This document shows positions 46,425 to 54,961 of a stretch of DNA of 64,000 nucleotides, in pieces. This DNA is from Nitrospira sp. Lineage in GTDB: Bacteria > Nitrospirota > Nitrospiria > Nitrospirales > Nitrospiraceae. The stretch's first letter is position 1; the number at the start of each line of letters is the position of its first letter. The position numbers and the translations under genes were made by a program. The DNA lies in the NCBI GenBank assembly GCA_005116835.1, contig SWDM01000014.1, forward strand, positions 62,001 to 126,000, read 5' to 3'. The notes under the pieces are model-generated. The model was not told the DNA's origin. It made no database searches and saw only the letters and a program-made list of their open reading frames with translations.

Positions 46425-46930
46425 AGAAATCCTACTGTCCCACTTGTGGAAGCTCGTTCGTTCGCGCGGTCTACCGGGAAGGTCTGGTCGAGCGTCTGTT
46501 GAGCTACGTCAACGTGGTTCCGTTTCGATGCCAGCTGTGCATGACTCGTTTCCGTTCCATCTCCCCCGATGCGGACCACAATAGGCAGGTGTCCGACCGG
46601 CGTCAGTACACGCGCCTGGCAGCGTCCATCGAGGCCCAGGTTCTCGACAAGCAGCAGCCTGCCGTGACCAACCGAATCACCGATATCTCTATGGATGGCT
46701 GTACCCTGCAAACGACTGGGTTCTTGAAGGGGACCCTTATCGAATTGGTCCTGAAGCCCTCGGTCGAAAGCGAAACGATCCGTATCGAAAAGGCAATGGT
46801 CTGTTCCGTTCGCCCCTCGTCGATCGGCCTCCGCTTTCTGGATGTTCAGTTGGAGTATCAACGCCGTTTGGCGCAGGTTGTTCTGGGGCTCTTAGTCGGT
46901 CAGGGCCTCGAATTCACGGTCAACGCGTAG
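46421..46930 (+). CDS. Zinc-ribbon plus PilZ domain protein, 169 aa
   Basis: An N-terminal zinc ribbon uses C6/C9 (CPTCGSS) and C37/C40 (CQLC). A PilZ domain follows with the c-di-GMP motif R-x-x-x-R in RRQYTRL and D-x-S-x-x-G in DISMDGC. The combination suggests a c-di-GMP sensor that uses its zinc ribbon to bind a partner. The start overlaps the preceding MazG-like gene by ATGA. A single-domain PilZ protein also lies at 17883-18278. Confidence 0.85.
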   Translation: MKKSYCPTCGSSFVRAVYREGLVERLLSYVNVVPFRCQLCMTRFRSISPDADHNRQVSDRRQYTRLAASIEAQVLDKQQPAVTNRITDISMDGCTLQTTGFLKGTLIELVLKPSVESETIRIEKAMVCSVRPSSIGLRFLDVQLEYQRRLAQVVLGLLVGQGLEFTVNA

Positions 46931-46963
46931 CGCGACTCTTTCCACGTCACGATTCAGGTAGAT

Positions 46964-47058
46964 AGGCTGAAGGCTTTTAGGAGTTGGGTTTCTTGTCCAA
47001 CGAGGATTCATTTTTGTTTGAACCCAAGATCGTCGAAACCACCTTCAGCCTTCAGCCT
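46964..47058. repeat. Inverted word repeat (AGGCTGAAGGCT) across the panC end
   Basis: AGGCTGAAGGCT (46964-46975) and AGCCTTCAGCCT (47047-47058) are exact inverses of 12 bases, about 70 nt apart. The panC stop (47008-47010) lies between, so the right arm encodes part of the PanC C-terminus. Confidence 0.6.
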
Positions 47059-47931
47059 GAACCCCTGATTGAGCACCTTTCTACCAGGCATCTTCACCAG
47101 CAGATTATCGATCAAACGAATCGGCCCAATCCGAATTGCGCCTAAGAGGACCGCACGAGCTGCGACGACGGATAGAGGTTCTAAACTGTCCGGATCGCAG
47201 ACTGCCAGGTACTCGATTTGAATGGCAGGGGCCTGCTCGACGGTCTGCCGCATGGTTCGTTCGATCGCCGCCACGTCGTCTGTTCCACTCCGGATCATCT
47301 GCTCGCCGGCTCGGAGCGCTGCAGAGAGCAGAGGAGCAATTCGACGTTCATCCGGGCTGAGGAAGACGTTGCGCGAACTCATGGCCAGCCCATCCTTCTC
47401 TCTGACTGTCGGGCGCACAAGAATTGCCACGCCAAGGTTGAGATCGCTCACAAGCCGGCGAATCAACGAGGCCTGCTGGTAATCTTTTTGGCCGAACAAG
47501 GCGAGATGGGGCCGCACCATTCCGAAGAGTTTCGTCACCACCGTAGCGACGCCGGCGAAGTGATGGGGCCTGGCTGCCCCTTCCCATCGGCGCGCGAGCA
47601 ACGGCACCGCCAAGGTTGTTTGAAAGCCTTCGGGATACATGGCTGCGGCAGTGGGCTCAAAACAAACATCGGCCCCCTCCTCGCGGCACAGCGCGCGGTC
47701 ATGGGCGATCGGACGGGGGTATCTGGATAGGTCTTCGGTTGGACTGAACTGTGTGGGATTGATGAAGATGCTCACGACGAGCGCATCGCATCGTAATCGC
47801 GCGGCGCGAATGAGGGAGCGGTGGCCGTCGTGCAACGCGCCCATCGTAGGCACAAACCCGATGGTCACACCCTCCCCGCGTAATCCTTCACTCCATGCAG
47901 TCATGGATCGTGTCGTGCGGATAATCTTCAT
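47008..47931 (-). CDS. panC: Pantothenate synthetase
   Basis: Joins pantoate and beta-alanine with ATP. Motifs are PTMGALHDGH (H-x-G-H-like), SIFINPTQF, FGQKDYQQ and the KMSKS-like MSSRNVFLS. At 307 aa it is longer than most PanC: after RLIDNLL there are some 28 extra residues (KMPGRKVLNQGFRLKAEGGFDDL...). Part of this tail is encoded by the right arm of an inverted repeat. The start overlaps folK by ATGA. Confidence 0.95.
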   Translation of the reverse strand: MKIIRTTRSMTAWSEGLRGEGVTIGFVPTMGALHDGHRSLIRAARLRCDALVVSIFINPTQFSPTEDLSRYPRPIAHDRALCREEGADVCFEPTAAAMYPEGFQTTLAVPLLARRWEGAARPHHFAGVATVVTKLFGMVRPHLALFGQKDYQQASLIRRLVSDLNLGVAILVRPTVREKDGLAMSSRNVFLSPDERRIAPLLSAALRAGEQMIRSGTDDVAAIERTMRQTVEQAPAIQIEYLAVCDPDSLEPLSVVAARAVLLGAIRIGPIRLIDNLLVKMPGRKVLNQGFRLKAEGGFDDLGFKQK

Positions 47932-48485
47932 AAGCCTGGGGGCGGGCTACAAGCAGGGCGAGACCCATAACGGGTCGAGGGTTGGGGAAAGAGGAGCCGG
48001 ACCTCCGGCTGTTTCCCGACCTCGGCGAGTAGTTGGCTGACTGTACGATGGAGTAGCGGATGCATGAACAGCGGATCGAGTTCACTCAATGGCATGAGGA
48101 CGAACCGTCGTTGGTGCATGCGAGGATGGGGCACCACGAGATCGGGTTCATTGATGATTCGTCGTCCGTAGAACAAGATGTCCAGATCGATGGTTCTGGG
48201 GCCTAGCCGGTTTTCCTCGTCACGGTCGAGCGAGCGCTCAATCTCCCGCAGAACTTCCAAAAGACTGTTTGGTGTGACATCCGTCTCCAGCTGCACGACT
48301 CCGTTTATAAACCAGCCGTCGCCAGGTTGGGCATGATCCTGAACCGGTTCTGTCTCATACAGCAGCGAGACTCCCGATAATTGGGAGTGTGGCAGTAGGC
48401 TCAGCAAAGTCACGGCTCGGTCGCAGAAATCCAGCCGATCGCCGATATTCGAGCCAAACCCGATGTAAACTGTCTCGCGATGCAT
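47928..48485 (-). CDS. folK: 2-amino-4-hydroxy-6-hydroxymethyldihydropteridine diphosphokinase
   Basis: Transfers diphosphate from ATP in folate synthesis. Signature motifs: IGFGSNIGDR at the N-terminus, DGWFINGVVQLET, R-x-G-P-R-x-I-D-L-D-I-L (LGPRTIDLDILFYG), and VVPHPRMHQRRFVL. The ATG at 48485 is preferred to a TTG four codons upstream. Length 185 aa. Coupled to panC by a 4-nt overlap. Confidence 0.95.
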   Translation of the reverse strand: MHRETVYIGFGSNIGDRLDFCDRAVTLLSLLPHSQLSGVSLLYETEPVQDHAQPGDGWFINGVVQLETDVTPNSLLEVLREIERSLDRDEENRLGPRTIDLDILFYGRRIINEPDLVVPHPRMHQRRFVLMPLSELDPLFMHPLLHRTVSQLLAEVGKQPEVRLLFPQPSTRYGSRPACSPPPGL

Positions 48486-48495
48486 AGTGCTCGAC

Positions 48496-48580
48496 AATGA
48501 TGAATGTTCAATGATGAATGATAAATGTCGATGCCCAGGCTCTCTTTAATTCAACATTGAACATTACACATTTAACATTC
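48496..48580. repeat. Inverted word repeat (ATGTTCAATG words)
   Basis: AATGTTCAATG and its exact inverse CATTGAACATT face each other, with further AATGATGAATG and CATTTAACATTC words beside them. It separates folK from dapL, both on the minus strand. Confidence 0.6.
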
Positions 48581-48583
48581 GCG

Positions 48584-49759
48584 CTAAAACCCAGCGCGCT
48601 TAATTCGCTCCACCGCCTCGGCCAATCTCTCTTTCGACGTACAGACTGTCATCCTGATATACCCTTCGCCCGGCGCGCCGAAACCGTTGCCGGGAGTCGT
48701 CACGATTCCGGTCTTCTCCAGCAAATGAGCCGTAAAAGACGTAGAGGTATATCCCTTCGGCACTGTGACCCAAATATAGAACGCAGCTGGAGGCGGATCG
48801 ACCTCAAGGCCAAGTTGCTTAAGGCCTGGGACGAGGGTGTCCCGCCGTTCTTGATAGATCTTGCGCAACCCGTCTGTCACAGAGTCATCCAGGCTGAGTG
48901 CCGTGATGCCGGCTTCTTGAATAGCCTGGAAACAGCCGGAGTCGAGGTTGCTCTTCACCTTGCCGAGCCCGGCCAAGACGTGCTTGTTCCCGACGGCAAA
49001 CCCGATACGCCATCCGGTCATATTATAGGTCTTCGATAGTGAGTGGAACTCGATCCCCACGTCCTTCGCGCCATCGACCTCCATGAAGCTCGCAGGGGGC
49101 TTGCCGTCATAGAATATTTCGGAATAAGCCGCGTCGTGGCAGACGATCACTTGATTTTCCTGGGCGAACTCCACGACTTGCTTAAAGTAGTCCTTGCTCA
49201 TGATGACCGACGTCGGGTTGTTCGGCGAGTTTAGGAACATGAGCTTCGCCTTTTTTGCGACGTCTTTGGGGATAGCCATCAGGTCAGGCAAGAATCCGTT
49301 CTGTTTCGTCAGCGGCATGAAGTGGGAGACGCCACCGGCGAAGCTGGTCCCGACAGGGTAGACCGGATAGCCGGGACTCGGAACGAGCACAATGTCCCCC
49401 GGATCGACAAATGCGAGCGGAATGTGCCCGATGCCTTCCTTTGAGCCGATCAGGGCGAGAACTTCTTCCGCCGGGTCGAGGGTGACGTGGAAGCGCCTTT
49501 TGTACCAGTCAGCGACGGATCTTCTAAACGATAGCATGCCCTCATAGGAGGGATACTGATGGTGCTTCGGGTCTTTGGCGGCCCTGCCGAGACTTTCAAT
49601 AATCGGCGCCGGCGTCGGAAGATCCGGGTCGCCAATTCCGAGATTGATGATATCGACGCCCTTGGCGATCGCGGCCTGCTTCATCTTGTCGATGGCGGCG
49701 AACAGATAGGGAGGCAGTGTTTTGATTCGGGTGGCAACTTCGATCGGGAAACCAGACAT
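48584..49759 (-). CDS. dapL: LL-diaminopimelate aminotransferase
   Basis: PLP enzyme that converts tetrahydrodipicolinate directly to LL-diaminopimelate, skipping the acyl intermediates. Features: INLGIGDPDLPTP, the YPSYEGMLSFR motif, FLNSPNNPT, and the Schiff-base lysine in HSLSKTYNMTGWRIGF. The 391-aa length and layout fit the DapL2 type. AAAGGAG lies upstream of the ATG. Together with dapA, dapB and lysA it gives nearly the whole lysine route in this window. Confidence 0.9.
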   Translation of the reverse strand: MSGFPIEVATRIKTLPPYLFAAIDKMKQAAIAKGVDIINLGIGDPDLPTPAPIIESLGRAAKDPKHHQYPSYEGMLSFRRSVADWYKRRFHVTLDPAEEVLALIGSKEGIGHIPLAFVDPGDIVLVPSPGYPVYPVGTSFAGGVSHFMPLTKQNGFLPDLMAIPKDVAKKAKLMFLNSPNNPTSVIMSKDYFKQVVEFAQENQVIVCHDAAYSEIFYDGKPPASFMEVDGAKDVGIEFHSLSKTYNMTGWRIGFAVGNKHVLAGLGKVKSNLDSGCFQAIQEAGITALSLDDSVTDGLRKIYQERRDTLVPGLKQLGLEVDPPPAAFYIWVTVPKGYTSTSFTAHLLEKTGIVTTPGNGFGAPGEGYIRMTVCTSKERLAEAVERIKRAGF

Positions 49760-49783
49760 GCGAACGGGCTCCTTTCGTGAATG

Positions 49784-49842
49784 AAGCTTTCAGCCGTCAG
49801 CGATCAGCTTTCAGTCAACACCTGAAGGCTGATTGCTGATAG
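49784..49842. repeat. Inverted word repeat (TTCAGC / GCTGAT words)
   Basis: TTTCAGCCGTCAGCGATCAG runs into CTTTCAG, and its near-inverse CTGAAGGCTGATTGCTGATAG follows at 49821 on. It lies just upstream of dapL on the 5' side and downstream of the amidotransferase gene. Confidence 0.55.
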
Positions 49843-49889
49843 CGCACCACAAGAAGGCCGCTTAGAGTACTTCAGAGCAGTGTCGGCAA

Positions 49890-50573
49890 TCAACGCTGAG
49901 GAGAGAGAAGGTGGCCAATAAGACGATCCGCGATTTGATGGAGTTGCGGAAGGTGAGGGACGGCTGTTGTCATTACCTGTTGTGCAGCCAGCCCCGCTTT
50001 CGAGAGGTCAGGCGCGCATTCTCGGCACAACGATTCGATGCCGGCCTCTTCCATCTCCAAATGAAACAGAAGTCCGTAGGCGCGAGATCCATAACGGAAG
50101 GCTTGTAAGGGGGCAATATCGGAGCTTGCCAAGGGCACAGAATCTTTGGGGAGGTCGAATACTTCACCGTGCCATTCGAAGACCTCGAATGACTCAGGCA
50201 GCGTGCCGAACACAGGATCTTGTTTCGCCTCAGTCGTCAGCCTGACGCTCGTCATGCCGATTTCCAGTTCCCTGCCGGAACGGATGGAGGCGCCCAAGGC
50301 TTTCGCCATGAACTGGCTGCCCAGGCACACGCCGATTACAGGCGTACCGGCATGAAGCGCTGACCGAATAAACGATGTCTCTTCCGCAATCCACCGATCG
50401 GAATCGTTGACCGACATCGGCCCACCCATCACGATCAACAGATCGCCCGCATCTTTCGGCAGCCCATCTTGGGGGACGAGGTACGGCTCCAGGCTCACAT
50501 CTCGCTTGGTCAGCGCCGTGGTGAAGGCCCCTGGTCCTTCAAAGGGAACGTGTTTCAGACAGACAGCGCGCAT
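49890..50573 (-). CDS. Class I glutamine amidotransferase
   Basis: A 227-aa protein of the GATase-1 fold. The nucleophile lies in GVCLGSQFMAKALG, the histidine in LLFHLEME with a nearby glutamate, and a GG-P-M (VMGGPMSV) strand is present. Stand-alone amidotransferases of this type supply ammonia to a partner synthetase or hydrolyse gamma-glutamyl compounds; the partner is not evident. It lies at the end of the secretion operon, about 60 nt past its last gene. Confidence 0.87.
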   Translation of the reverse strand: MRAVCLKHVPFEGPGAFTTALTKRDVSLEPYLVPQDGLPKDAGDLLIVMGGPMSVNDSDRWIAEETSFIRSALHAGTPVIGVCLGSQFMAKALGASIRSGRELEIGMTSVRLTTEAKQDPVFGTLPESFEVFEWHGEVFDLPKDSVPLASSDIAPLQAFRYGSRAYGLLFHLEMEEAGIESLCRECAPDLSKAGLAAQQVMTTAVPHLPQLHQIADRLIGHLLSPQR

Positions 50574-50631
50574 AGGGGTTAAATGTCATAGAAATAGCCC
50601 AACGTCAAGTGCGGGTGAGCGCCGGCGGGTC

Positions 50632-51390
50632 TCATCTGTCGCTTTTCTCCAGTGGCTGCGAGTCAAGCTTCTTGTCGGAGAAGATGTCTGAGCCGGTGAA
50701 TGTCTTGGCTGCAGTCCCATCTTTCTCAACTCCCTCATCTCCCTCGGGGCTGTAAATCTTCGGACAGGCTGAGATATTGCTGGCGTTGGGAAGTGAGGAA
50801 GCATTGGGCGTCGGTGTAGCGGTTCCAGGGGAACCAGTAGGCCGCCCGGTCGACATCCCCACCGAGTAGACAAACTGCCAGTCCGCATAGCGGGCTTTTT
50901 TCTCAAATGTCTGGTAGGGAGGCGAAAAATTGCCGACCTTGATCGGCGCCTTTTCCGACAGGCTGTGGACCCCGATAATCCGGCAGTCCGGCGTTGTGAT
51001 CAATCTCCATCGGGCCTTCCCGGTGATCGGGTCGGCGTAGATTTTCCGTATGTGGCGGACTGTGCCCGGGTACCGGGAGTCGCGAACCAAGTCGTCGAGG
51101 CGCTTCGGGTACTCCCTCTGTGGACCTTGGGGATTTGAGTAGTAGCGGCCAATGGCTGTTCGGAATTGGCCGCCGACAAACAGCAGCTCTCGCTCCTTCT
51201 GGCGATCTTGCTGGAAACTCCATATCACTCCGGCCAATGCCAGTTGTGTCCCGATAAGCGCGACAGCAAGCAGAACCCCGATGTAGGTAAAACCCTCCTG
51301 CGAGCGTATCGACCGGTACCTCCGGCACATGTTCAGCAGGCGCAGAGCGGGTCTGCTTCGTCTGTTACCAGTCACCGTAGGAACCTCCAC
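50632..51390 (-). CDS. Minor pseudopilin lacking Glu5
   Basis: Type II secretion or type IV pilus-like prepilin of 252 aa. The cleavage site and helix read EGFTYIGVLLAVALIG, so after cleavage Phe is residue 1 and residue 5 is Gly instead of the usual Glu. In T2SS this is a mark of the tip pseudopilin GspK. The N-terminal extension is long (about 31 residues), and the C-terminus is S/T/P-rich. It starts at GTG and overlaps the previous pseudopilin by 26 nt. Substrate or tip role not provable here. Confidence 0.8.
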   Translation of the reverse strand: MEVPTVTGNRRSRPALRLLNMCRRYRSIRSQEGFTYIGVLLAVALIGTQLALAGVIWSFQQDRQKERELLFVGGQFRTAIGRYYSNPQGPQREYPKRLDDLVRDSRYPGTVRHIRKIYADPITGKARWRLITTPDCRIIGVHSLSEKAPIKVGNFSPPYQTFEKKARYADWQFVYSVGMSTGRPTGSPGTATPTPNASSLPNASNISACPKIYSPEGDEGVEKDGTAAKTFTGSDIFSDKKLDSQPLEKSDR

Positions 51391-51754
51391 CTGTCGCTGT
51401 CCCTTCCGCGCCGCTTTTCACGTCGTAGACGCCTCCCTTCTCAGGATCGTCAGGCGGAATCACGCGCCAGGTCGTCGTGGTCTCTGTAAGCGGATCGACC
51501 GGGATGGAGCGGAGATACTTTTTGGTGGCCAAATCTTGAAGCTGGTCCGGATACCTTCCAACGTCGCTGAAATATTTATCCAGGGCGTCCCGCATGATCC
51601 AAAGGTTTTCCCTCATGACCACTTCTTTGGACTTTTGCAGACTGGAGAAATACCGGGGCACTGCCAGGGTCAGCAGCGTCGAGACGATGGCCAGGACCAC
51701 CAGCAGCTCGATGAGCGTAAAGCCCCGCGCGTCCTGTCGATAGCATGATCGCAT
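51365..51754 (-). CDS. GspG-like pseudopilin, 129 aa
   Basis: Prepilin with cleavage site and helix RGFTLIELLVVLAIVSTLL, Glu5 present. The C-terminal domain has YFSDVGRYPDQLQDL and IPVDPLT, the calcium-binding-loop region of GspG-type major pseudopilins, and ends GGGSYGDW. The start is the ATG with GAGGG upstream, just inside the end of the previous pseudopilin gene. Confidence 0.85.
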   Translation of the reverse strand: MRSCYRQDARGFTLIELLVVLAIVSTLLTLAVPRYFSSLQKSKEVVMRENLWIMRDALDKYFSDVGRYPDQLQDLATKKYLRSIPVDPLTETTTTWRVIPPDDPEKGGVYDVKSGAEGTATGGGSYGDW

Positions 51755-51765
51755 CGCATCACCCT

Positions 51766-52254
51766 CTACCATTTCGAATAGGGAATGCCGTTCAGCCCCA
51801 CGCCTTTGTCGAGGGAATAGATGTCGAAGACGTCGTTGCCGGAACGTGGTTCGTCGGGTGGACTGTCGTAGCTTCGGAGCCCCCAGGTTTCTTCCGGTTT
51901 TACCGACGGGTCATCGTGCAGAGGGTCGCGGGGCACACGGCGCAAATACACAAGGCGCTTCTTCTTGTCCGCACTCGTCTGATCGACCACTCCCTCTGTG
52001 AGAACCTTCAGGGACTTGGGATATCCGGAATCCGTCGTGCCCTTCGTAATCTTTCCTGAGTCGAAATCCTTGCGATAGCGATCGATGGCCTCGCGAACTT
52101 GCAGCAGCGAATGCCGGAGTTCCTGCTCTTTGCTCCGCTGCGAGACTAAAGTTGCAAGGGGCATGGCGGCCGAGGCCAGAACTCCGACGATCGCCACAGT
52201 GATGACCATCTCCACCAGCGTAAAGCCCCGTTCAGCTCGGATCCGCTCGTTCAT
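51766..52254 (-). CDS. GspG-like pseudopilin, 162 aa
   Basis: Prepilin with site RGFTLVEMVITVAIVGVL, Glu5 present. A globular domain follows with GYPKSLKVLTEG, RVPRDPLHDD and a DVFDIYSLDKGVGLNGIPYSKW ending, resembling GspG/PulG C-domains. It overlaps the secretin gene by 4 nt and runs to the next pseudopilin. Four pseudopilins in the operon fit a T2SS-like pseudopilus with one major and several minor subunits. Confidence 0.85.
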   Translation of the reverse strand: MNERIRAERGFTLVEMVITVAIVGVLASAAMPLATLVSQRSKEQELRHSLLQVREAIDRYRKDFDSGKITKGTTDSGYPKSLKVLTEGVVDQTSADKKKRLVYLRRVPRDPLHDDPSVKPEETWGLRSYDSPPDEPRSGNDVFDIYSLDKGVGLNGIPYSKW

Positions 52255-54380
52255 GGAACCTGTCCTGCGCTTTCCGCGCCTTCGGCCTGGGCCGGCTCAT
52301 TGTTAGCCGGAACCTCGGAGGCATCTTCGGCGGCGCTTTTTTTCGTTCTTTCCGGGTCCGGAGCGGGGGTCAGCTCATTTCGCGCCGGGCTTTCAGGAGG
52401 ATTTCCAGTAGCGGCCGGCACAGTCACTGCCTTAAGGCTGTTGGCTTTCTTCTCGCCAACCGAGGCTGTGGCAGAAGCTGGCTCATTTTGAGATGGGCCC
52501 TCGGAAAGATTTCCGACAACGGCAGCTCCCATCGTCTCATTAGCGGGCAGACCGGCGGCCCCTTTGGTATCCCTAGGGGACTTGCGTTCGTTCTCACTCA
52601 TCTTGACCGTCAAGGGAATGCCTCGCGAGCTTTCTGTGCCGTACAATATTTCTGACGACGCAATGTTAGGGCGCCTGCCGTGCCGGATGACATGGGGTGT
52701 GATCGACAGGGCAATTTCCTGTTTGCTCTTATCGATCTTCTCGGAGCTGAAGAGCCGTCCGAGGATCGGGAAACTACTGAGTCCCGGCACTTTGCTGGCT
52801 GTTTCACGATCGGCGTCGCTGATCAGCCCTGCCAGGATCTGGGTTTCGCCATCCCGCAATCGCAACACGGTCGAGGCAGACCGCGTGCCGATCTGATAGG
52901 ACAAGCTTGTCCCGGACGTGACCTCTTTCACAATGCTACTGACATCCAGGTTCAGCTTCATGGAGACTTCGTCGTCCCAATAGATTGTCGGCTCCACTTC
53001 GAATTTCAGCCCGACATCGAGATAGGTCACGCTGCCGGTCACCACCGGCGCCCCGGTCGCCAGGGGCGTCACCGCGTTTGTGAAGACCGGCACACGGTCT
53101 CCAATATGAATCTTGGCCTTTTCATAATTTCTCGCTCTGATCCGCGGGCTGGAGAGGATATTGACATTGGAGTCTTCCCTTTTAAGATTGATTGTCGCTG
53201 CCAGACTCGACATGCCTGTGTGAGCGCGATCGAATATGAGACTTTGGAGCGTCTGGACCGCCTTATCTCCTGCAGGGCCGAGGGCGGTGAGGGTGACTTG
53301 GTTAGGATACTTGATCCCGATCTCTGTCAGCTTCGAGCGCGTGATCTCCACGATTTCCACTTCCATCATGACTTCCGAATCCTCCAGATCGAGCGAGATG
53401 AGGAGCTTCTCGGCCATGCGGACCACCTCCGGCGTATCCCTCATCACAAGCAGCCTCGCATGCTCGTCGATGAACAGGGACTTGGTGTCCAGCATCACCT
53501 TCAACAGGTTCATCGCCTGCTTGGGGTCTGCGTTCGTGAGGTGGAAGGACTTGACCATCTGCTCTTCGTAGCGCCGCCGTTTATCCGGCGTGTCGGGATA
53601 AATCAAGACGATGTTGTCGGCTAAGAGTTTTCTATCCAGCGCATGCTGAGCGAGCACCATGTCCAGCGCCGACTCGATCAGCATATCCTTCACAAAAATG
53701 TTCGTTTTGGTTTCGCTCTTCACGTCTTTATCGAGCACGAAATTGATGCCGCTGGTGCGCGAGAGCGCCTCGAAGACCATGCCCAGTGGAGACTCGCGGA
53801 ACTGCAACAGGGCGATGCGATCCTCTTTCAAGCGCAGCTTCGGCTTGACCGGCTCCGGAGGCGGGTTTTGCGAGAGAATACGGTCCAGCATCTGTTTCGC
53901 TTCGATGTTGTTCGGGTCCGTGCTCAAGATATGCCCCAGTTGTGCCTGAGCTTCATTGAGTTCATTGTGGCCGATCAGATCCTTGGCCATCCGGATCTCA
54001 AGCTGGTTCGTTTCCGCATTCTTTGTCGACTCGAGACCGGCCAACGCTTGCGCATTGGCTTTGTCCAGTTCCAGCACATGCTCATAGAGCCGGCGCGCCC
54101 CCGTGAAGTCCGAAGCGGCGCGGGCCGCATCCGCTTCCTGAAGAACCCGCTGGACGACATATTGTCGCGTCATACGCAACTGGGTCTTCAAGAACGCACT
54201 GTCCGGGTCTTTTTTCACCGCGTCCTCCATCTTGGCCAGCCCGACCTCCAATCGCCCGGCATTGATGTCCGACATCCCCTCGTTGAATAGCTGGGTGGCG
54301 CTGCAGCCGGCGAGCCAACTGGCAAGCAAGGCACAGCCGAGTATGCATGTCCAGAACCTGGTTCGAATGTAGCGTGTCAT
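52251..54380 (-). CDS. Secretin lipoprotein (GspD/PilQ type)
   Basis: Forms the outer-membrane channel. Residues 1-25 are a signal with lipobox WLAGC. Several TPR-like helices follow (to about residue 150), then secretin N-domains (ILSQNPPPEP onward, with LRLKEDRIALLQF and the STN-like FVLDKDV), and the C-terminal secretin domain with SVTYLDVGLKFEVEPTI, TRSASTVLRLRDGETQILAGLI, VPGLSSFPILGRLFSS and EIALSITPHVI. The last 110 residues are a low-complexity A/E/P/S/N tail. The 709-aa length is large for GspD. Central gene of the operon. Confidence 0.92.
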   Translation of the reverse strand: MTRYIRTRFWTCILGCALLASWLAGCSATQLFNEGMSDINAGRLEVGLAKMEDAVKKDPDSAFLKTQLRMTRQYVVQRVLQEADAARAASDFTGARRLYEHVLELDKANAQALAGLESTKNAETNQLEIRMAKDLIGHNELNEAQAQLGHILSTDPNNIEAKQMLDRILSQNPPPEPVKPKLRLKEDRIALLQFRESPLGMVFEALSRTSGINFVLDKDVKSETKTNIFVKDMLIESALDMVLAQHALDRKLLADNIVLIYPDTPDKRRRYEEQMVKSFHLTNADPKQAMNLLKVMLDTKSLFIDEHARLLVMRDTPEVVRMAEKLLISLDLEDSEVMMEVEIVEITRSKLTEIGIKYPNQVTLTALGPAGDKAVQTLQSLIFDRAHTGMSSLAATINLKREDSNVNILSSPRIRARNYEKAKIHIGDRVPVFTNAVTPLATGAPVVTGSVTYLDVGLKFEVEPTIYWDDEVSMKLNLDVSSIVKEVTSGTSLSYQIGTRSASTVLRLRDGETQILAGLISDADRETASKVPGLSSFPILGRLFSSEKIDKSKQEIALSITPHVIRHGRRPNIASSEILYGTESSRGIPLTVKMSENERKSPRDTKGAAGLPANETMGAAVVGNLSEGPSQNEPASATASVGEKKANSLKAVTVPAATGNPPESPARNELTPAPDPERTKKSAAEDASEVPANNEPAQAEGAESAGQVP

Positions 54381-54961
54381 GTTGCAGACCCCATGCTAAT
54401 GGTTTGCTTGCGATCCAACGGCAGGTAGGTCACGTTCAACTGCCCCCCCTCCTCGCCGTCGATGGAATAGACAGAGTCGAGGATCTGTCCGACTTCAACG
54501 GTGTACAGTTTGTTGTCCTTGATCAAAAAGTAGATCGTCTGCCCGGATAATTGCCGCTGGACTCCCGCAAACGTGAAGGGGAAGGGCGGAGTTGGAATCA
54601 CGACAGGCGGCGGTTCTACCACAACCGGCTCGGTCGGCACCTCCTCGACAATGACCGGACTTGGGGGCGGAGGCGCGGAATGCGACCCGGCCTTTTTAGA
54701 TTTTCCCTTAGAGCGAGACCCGTCCTGTTTCGAGGAGGAGGAAGGGGTAGGGGGTAGTGGAGACGAGCTCTCCTGTCTCACGCCATCCGGAAACATATCG
54801 TACACGCTCTTCCCGGTCACCCGCTGATTCAGCTTGCCGAGATCGAGACCGAGATTCCCCTGCGGACTCACCGCCGGACTGCCTGCGGATCCGACGGCAG
54901 CCTCCAACAGGATCACCAGGAGGGCCGCGAGCATCACGTATGTCGACGTGGAGGCGGCCAT
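54377..54961 (-). CDS. GspC/PilP-like assembly protein, 194 aa
   Basis: An N-terminal membrane helix (YVMLAALLVILLEAAVG) is followed by a long S/P-rich linker with K/S basic stretch, then a small domain of about 65 residues (FPFTFAGVQRQLSGQTIYFLIKDNKLYTVEVGQIL) that resembles the HR/GspC and PilP folds. These proteins join the inner-membrane platform to the secretin. It overlaps the secretin by 4 nt, which is the expected partner. GspC or PilP cannot be settled by eye. Confidence 0.72.
   Translation of the reverse strand: MAASTSTYVMLAALLVILLEAAVGSAGSPAVSPQGNLGLDLGKLNQRVTGKSVYDMFPDGVRQESSSPLPPTPSSSSKQDGSRSKGKSKKAGSHSAPPPPSPVIVEEVPTEPVVVEPPPVVIPTPPFPFTFAGVQRQLSGQTIYFLIKDNKLYTVEVGQILDSVYSIDGEEGGQLNVTYLPLDRKQTISMGSAT

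Noticed and set aside
52680-53624. 314-codon plus-strand frame opposite the secretin
   Set aside because: Rich in R, H and D with no protein-like pattern; the secretin on the other strand is secure.
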